From positions 28,443-92,442 of the forward strand of contig CAZKIO010000011.1 of NCBI GenBank assembly GCA_964552795.1: a stretch of 64,000 nt of DNA. The letters are read 5' to 3'. The notes beneath the pieces are model-generated. The model was not told the origin of the DNA. It was given only the letters and a program-made list of their open reading frames with translations, and did no database searches. Source of the DNA: JAEUHZ01 sp964552795. GTDB taxonomy: Bacteria > Planctomycetota > UBA1135 > GCA-002686595. Both the position numbers and the translations under genes were made by a program. How positions within the stretch are numbered: the stretch's first letter is position 1; every line of letters begins with the position of its first letter. Shown in pieces: positions 61,952 to 64,000 of the stretch.

Positions 61952-62755
61952 GTGCTGGTCCCCGTCGACAAGCTGACACGCTGCGTGCTGGCCGCGGCAG
62001 CGGCACTGTGCGTCGCGGCGCTCGCCGTGCGCACCCTTCCGGCTCCGCGGGCCGTCGATCCGCGGGATGCCGTCGAGGAAGGACCGCGCATCGCGGAGCC
62101 GATGCAGTTCCTCGGCCGCGGCGCGGGCCTGCGCGCCGCCGAGCTCGACACCTGGGTCGCGGTCGAGAAACGGCCGCGGTTCAAGGCCTTGCGCGAGCAG
62201 GTGTTCCACATCGAAGGCTGCCCCGGGGCGGTCGACTGGCTGGAGGGAGTCGAGGGCCAGCGCGTCGCGCGTCTGATCGGCGATCTGCGCTTGGGCACGC
62301 GCGAGGAGGCACTCGCCTCCCTGATGCTCGTGTACCGGCTGTGCCGCGCCACGGAGTGGAAGCCGGCGATCCTGACCAAGACGCCCGAGGCCAACGCCGA
62401 GCGCCTGGCGGCGCTGTTCGCGGACTGGCTGCGCGCATGGGGCGATCGCGGCGCGCGCGATCCGCTGCTCGTGGACCCGGCGCGCGCGGCGGCGTTGACC
62501 TACGGCCGCTTGATGCGCACTGCGCAGCAGGCGCCGGTGATCGGCACCAACAGCGCCGCGTACGAGCGCGGCGTCCGTTTCCTGGGAGAGCTGGTGGGCC
62601 TCGACGCCGGCAGGCGTACCGCCTTGGGAGAGGTCCTGCAGGCGCGTCACCCCGAGGCGATGCGGCGACTGACCGGCGCGGACGATCGATTGCGGGGCTT
62701 CGACGACGAGGCGCGCACGTTGTTTCCCGAGCTGACCGGAGACTGCCCGCGATGA
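61952..62755 (+). CDS. Secreted or membrane-anchored protein of unknown function
   Basis: About 267 residues from a GTG at 61952; the start is uncertain, as no good Shine-Dalgarno is seen. An N-terminal hydrophobic segment (CVLAAAAALCVAALAVRTL) is followed by a helical domain with no recognised motif, containing FKALREQVFHIEGCPG, RLIGDLRLGTREEALAS and a C-terminal EARTLFPELTG. The gene end overlaps the next start in ATGA (62752-62755), so it is cotranslated with the following membrane protein. Function unknown. Confidence 0.6.
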   Translation: MLVPVDKLTRCVLAAAAALCVAALAVRTLPAPRAVDPRDAVEEGPRIAEPMQFLGRGAGLRAAELDTWVAVEKRPRFKALREQVFHIEGCPGAVDWLEGVEGQRVARLIGDLRLGTREEALASLMLVYRLCRATEWKPAILTKTPEANAERLAALFADWLRAWGDRGARDPLLVDPARAAALTYGRLMRTAQQAPVIGTNSAAYERGVRFLGELVGLDAGRRTALGEVLQARHPEAMRRLTGADDRLRGFDDEARTLFPELTGDCPR

Positions 62756-63705
62756 GCGTGCTGAAGGACCGCAGCGCGGCCTCCGGCATCGCCCTCGGTG
62801 CGCTGCTCGTGGGTCTGGGCGGCGTCTTGCTGGGCATCCAGGTCGACGCCAACGGCGCGTGGTGCGGCACCGGACTCGCGCCGCTGGGCATCGGCGCGCT
62901 GCTCGCGATCGCCTCCGTCGGCGCGCGCATCGCTTCGCCGAGCGCGCGCATGCCGCGCGACGGGATGGGCATCTTCGCGGTCACGATCGGCTTCCTCGGG
63001 CTGACCTTCGCGCTGTCGGGCGTTCTCGCGCCGGGCGGACCGTGGATGTTCCTCGAGGTGCTGCTGCTCGTCGCGGTCGTCGCGTTCCGCCGGCCGGACC
63101 CCCTGACGGGACGCTGGATCCGCACCAGCACGTACGTCCTGCTCGGCCTCTTCCTCCTGTTCCGGCTGTGGATCAGCTACCAGGGCAGCCGGCTGCGCTG
63201 GCAGGCGCTCTCGATCGACGTGCCCGTACTGTCGTGGCTCCCCTTCGACTTCCTGGAGCCCGTGAAGCGCGTGTCCATCGGCTCGTTCACGCCGCACGAG
63301 ATGGGTTTCCCGCCCGCCGGCCTCGACTTCGCGCTGTCCAGCACGGCCTGGGCCCTCGGCCTGTGCGCCTGCATCGCCGGGCTCGCGCTGCTGCAGGCTA
63401 GCGCGCGCGAGCACGAGAACGACCGCGTGCACGCGCTCATCCGGACGCTGCCCGGTCCCGTCGCCGACGCTGTCGAACGGCTGCTGCCCGAGGACGAGTG
63501 GCTCGACCTGGGCCTCCACGGCCTGCCCGAGCGCCGGCTCGCGCGCCGCATCGAGGCCCTGGTGGCGGAGCGCACGCGCCGGCAGTTGAGCCTGCAGCGC
63601 GCGCTCGAACAGACCCGCCTGATCTCGGCATCCAACACCGGCGGCTTCGCCGGCGAGATCCAGCGCGCGCTGCTCGACCCTGGCGCGCACGAGAGGCCCA
63701 CGTGA
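62752..63705 (+). CDS. Multi-pass membrane protein of unknown function
   Basis: A 317-residue protein from the ATG at 62752. Membrane segments include GIALGALLVGLGGVLLGIQV, LGIGALLAIASVGARI, MGIFAVTIGFLGLTFALSGV, WMFLEVLLLVAVVAF, YVLLGLFLLFRLW and WALGLCACIAGLALL. A C-terminal cytosolic helical part (LIRTLPGPVADAVERLLPEDEW, RRIEALVAERTRRQL) ends it. No catalytic motif. The stop overlaps the start of the DUF423 gene in GTGA, so a three-gene coupled set is apparent. Confidence 0.7.
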   Translation: MSVLKDRSAASGIALGALLVGLGGVLLGIQVDANGAWCGTGLAPLGIGALLAIASVGARIASPSARMPRDGMGIFAVTIGFLGLTFALSGVLAPGGPWMFLEVLLLVAVVAFRRPDPLTGRWIRTSTYVLLGLFLLFRLWISYQGSRLRWQALSIDVPVLSWLPFDFLEPVKRVSIGSFTPHEMGFPPAGLDFALSSTAWALGLCACIAGLALLQASAREHENDRVHALIRTLPGPVADAVERLLPEDEWLDLGLHGLPERRLARRIEALVAERTRRQLSLQRALEQTRLISASNTGGFAGEIQRALLDPGAHERPT

Positions 63706-64000
63706 GGAACTGGATCGCGATCGGCGCCGTGCTCGGCGCGCTGGCCGTCGTCCTGGGCGCGTTCGGCGCGCACGCACTACGCGAGCGCGTCGATCCCGCC
63801 GAACTTGCCATCTGGCAGACGGCCGTGCTGTACCACCTCGTCCACGCTCCCGCGCTGGTGTTGTACGGCTTGTTCGCGCGCGCCCATCCCGGACGCGGCA
63901 TTGCGGGCTGGTGCTTCCTCGCCGGCACGCTGGTCTTCAGCGGCTCGCTCTACCTGATGGTGCTGGGAGCGCCGCGCTGGCTCGGGGCGATCACGCCGCT
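63702..64000 (+). CDS. DUF423 (YgdD-like) small membrane protein, 3' end outside window
   Basis: The frame begins at a GTG (63702) and runs off the end with about 99 residues visible. The opening WIAIGAVLGALAVVLGAFGAHALRERV and YHLVHAPALVLYG fit the DUF423 family of four-helix inner-membrane proteins (AFGAHAL is its signature). Function is not known in the family. It overlaps the stop of the previous gene by four bases. Confidence 0.88.
   Translation, partial: MRNWIAIGAVLGALAVVLGAFGAHALRERVDPAELAIWQTAVLYHLVHAPALVLYGLFARAHPGRGIAGWCFLAGTLVFSGSLYLMVLGAPRWLGAITP

Overview
This 64 kb window of GC-rich bacterial DNA is almost fully coding, with about 50 genes on both strands. The organism is most likely a member of the Planctomycetota. 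The evidence is four ECF sigma factors with adjacent anti-sigma or kinase genes, a Ser/Thr kinase, two caspase-fold proteases, sulfatase-fold enzymes, and secreted proteins sharing a C-terminal module (CPCGN ... FGDGLRC ... WYRN ... FNL.N ... W.P) that I associate with large planctomycete secretomes. No rRNA, tRNA, CRISPR array, insertion sequence or phage gene was recognised. It reads as a chromosomal segment mixing housekeeping and accessory genes.

Layout. 0-4.2 kb: the end of a chromate transporter, a queuosine-salvage enzyme, ispG and a DAO-type FAD oxidoreductase. 4.2-5.7 kb: a small graveyard with a secreted barrel-like protein, a frameshifted fragment of the WYRN module, a decayed 3' end of a second FAD oxidoreductase, and an unidentified coding remnant. 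5.7-11.7 kb: a large unknown protein, an atypical NtrC-like regulator with a degenerate kinase-like partner, and a secreted protein. 11.7-21 kb: a candidate selenoprotein (or TGA-interrupted gene), an ECF sigma factor, a Ser/Thr kinase, a divergent metacaspase-like lipoprotein, an M1-like peptidase and a membrane protein. 21-23.3 kb: a HAD phosphatase and an M24 aminopeptidase. 23.6-27.4 kb: an ECF sigma, a one-pass anti-sigma and a CHAT protease, overlapping end to start. 27.4-32.9 kb: an FG-GAP protein, prfB with its programmed +1 frameshift, a sulfatase-fold lipoprotein and a thioredoxin-like protein. 32.9-41.2 kb: purH, an SRPBCC protein, a trypsin-like protease, a HEAT-cyclophilin fusion and two convergent secreted proteins with the WYRN module.

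41.2-50.2 kb: ribBA behind a structured leader, then an apparent operon of ECF sigma, zinc anti-sigma, LTXXQ-like protein, PilM/GspL-like protein and a small pilus-assembly protein, facing carB. 50.4-55.7 kb: an outer-membrane-like lipoprotein, a formylglycine-type sulfatase with an F5/8-type C domain, aroB coupled to a class-I glutamine amidotransferase-like hydrolase, and a DUF4870 membrane protein. 55.8-64 kb: an agmatinase-family ureohydrolase, an ECF sigma plus an anti-sigma/von Willebrand A fusion, MgtE, two small coupled membrane or secreted proteins, and the start of a DUF423 protein.

The theme of the accessory genes is envelope sensing through sigma factors paired with membrane anti-sigma or protease partners. 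The most notable loci are the sigma/anti-sigma/CHAT triad (23.6-27.4 kb), which resembles in logic the Craspase sigma-release circuit but has no CRISPR, and the possible selenocysteine codon at 12525-12527 followed by a strong hairpin.
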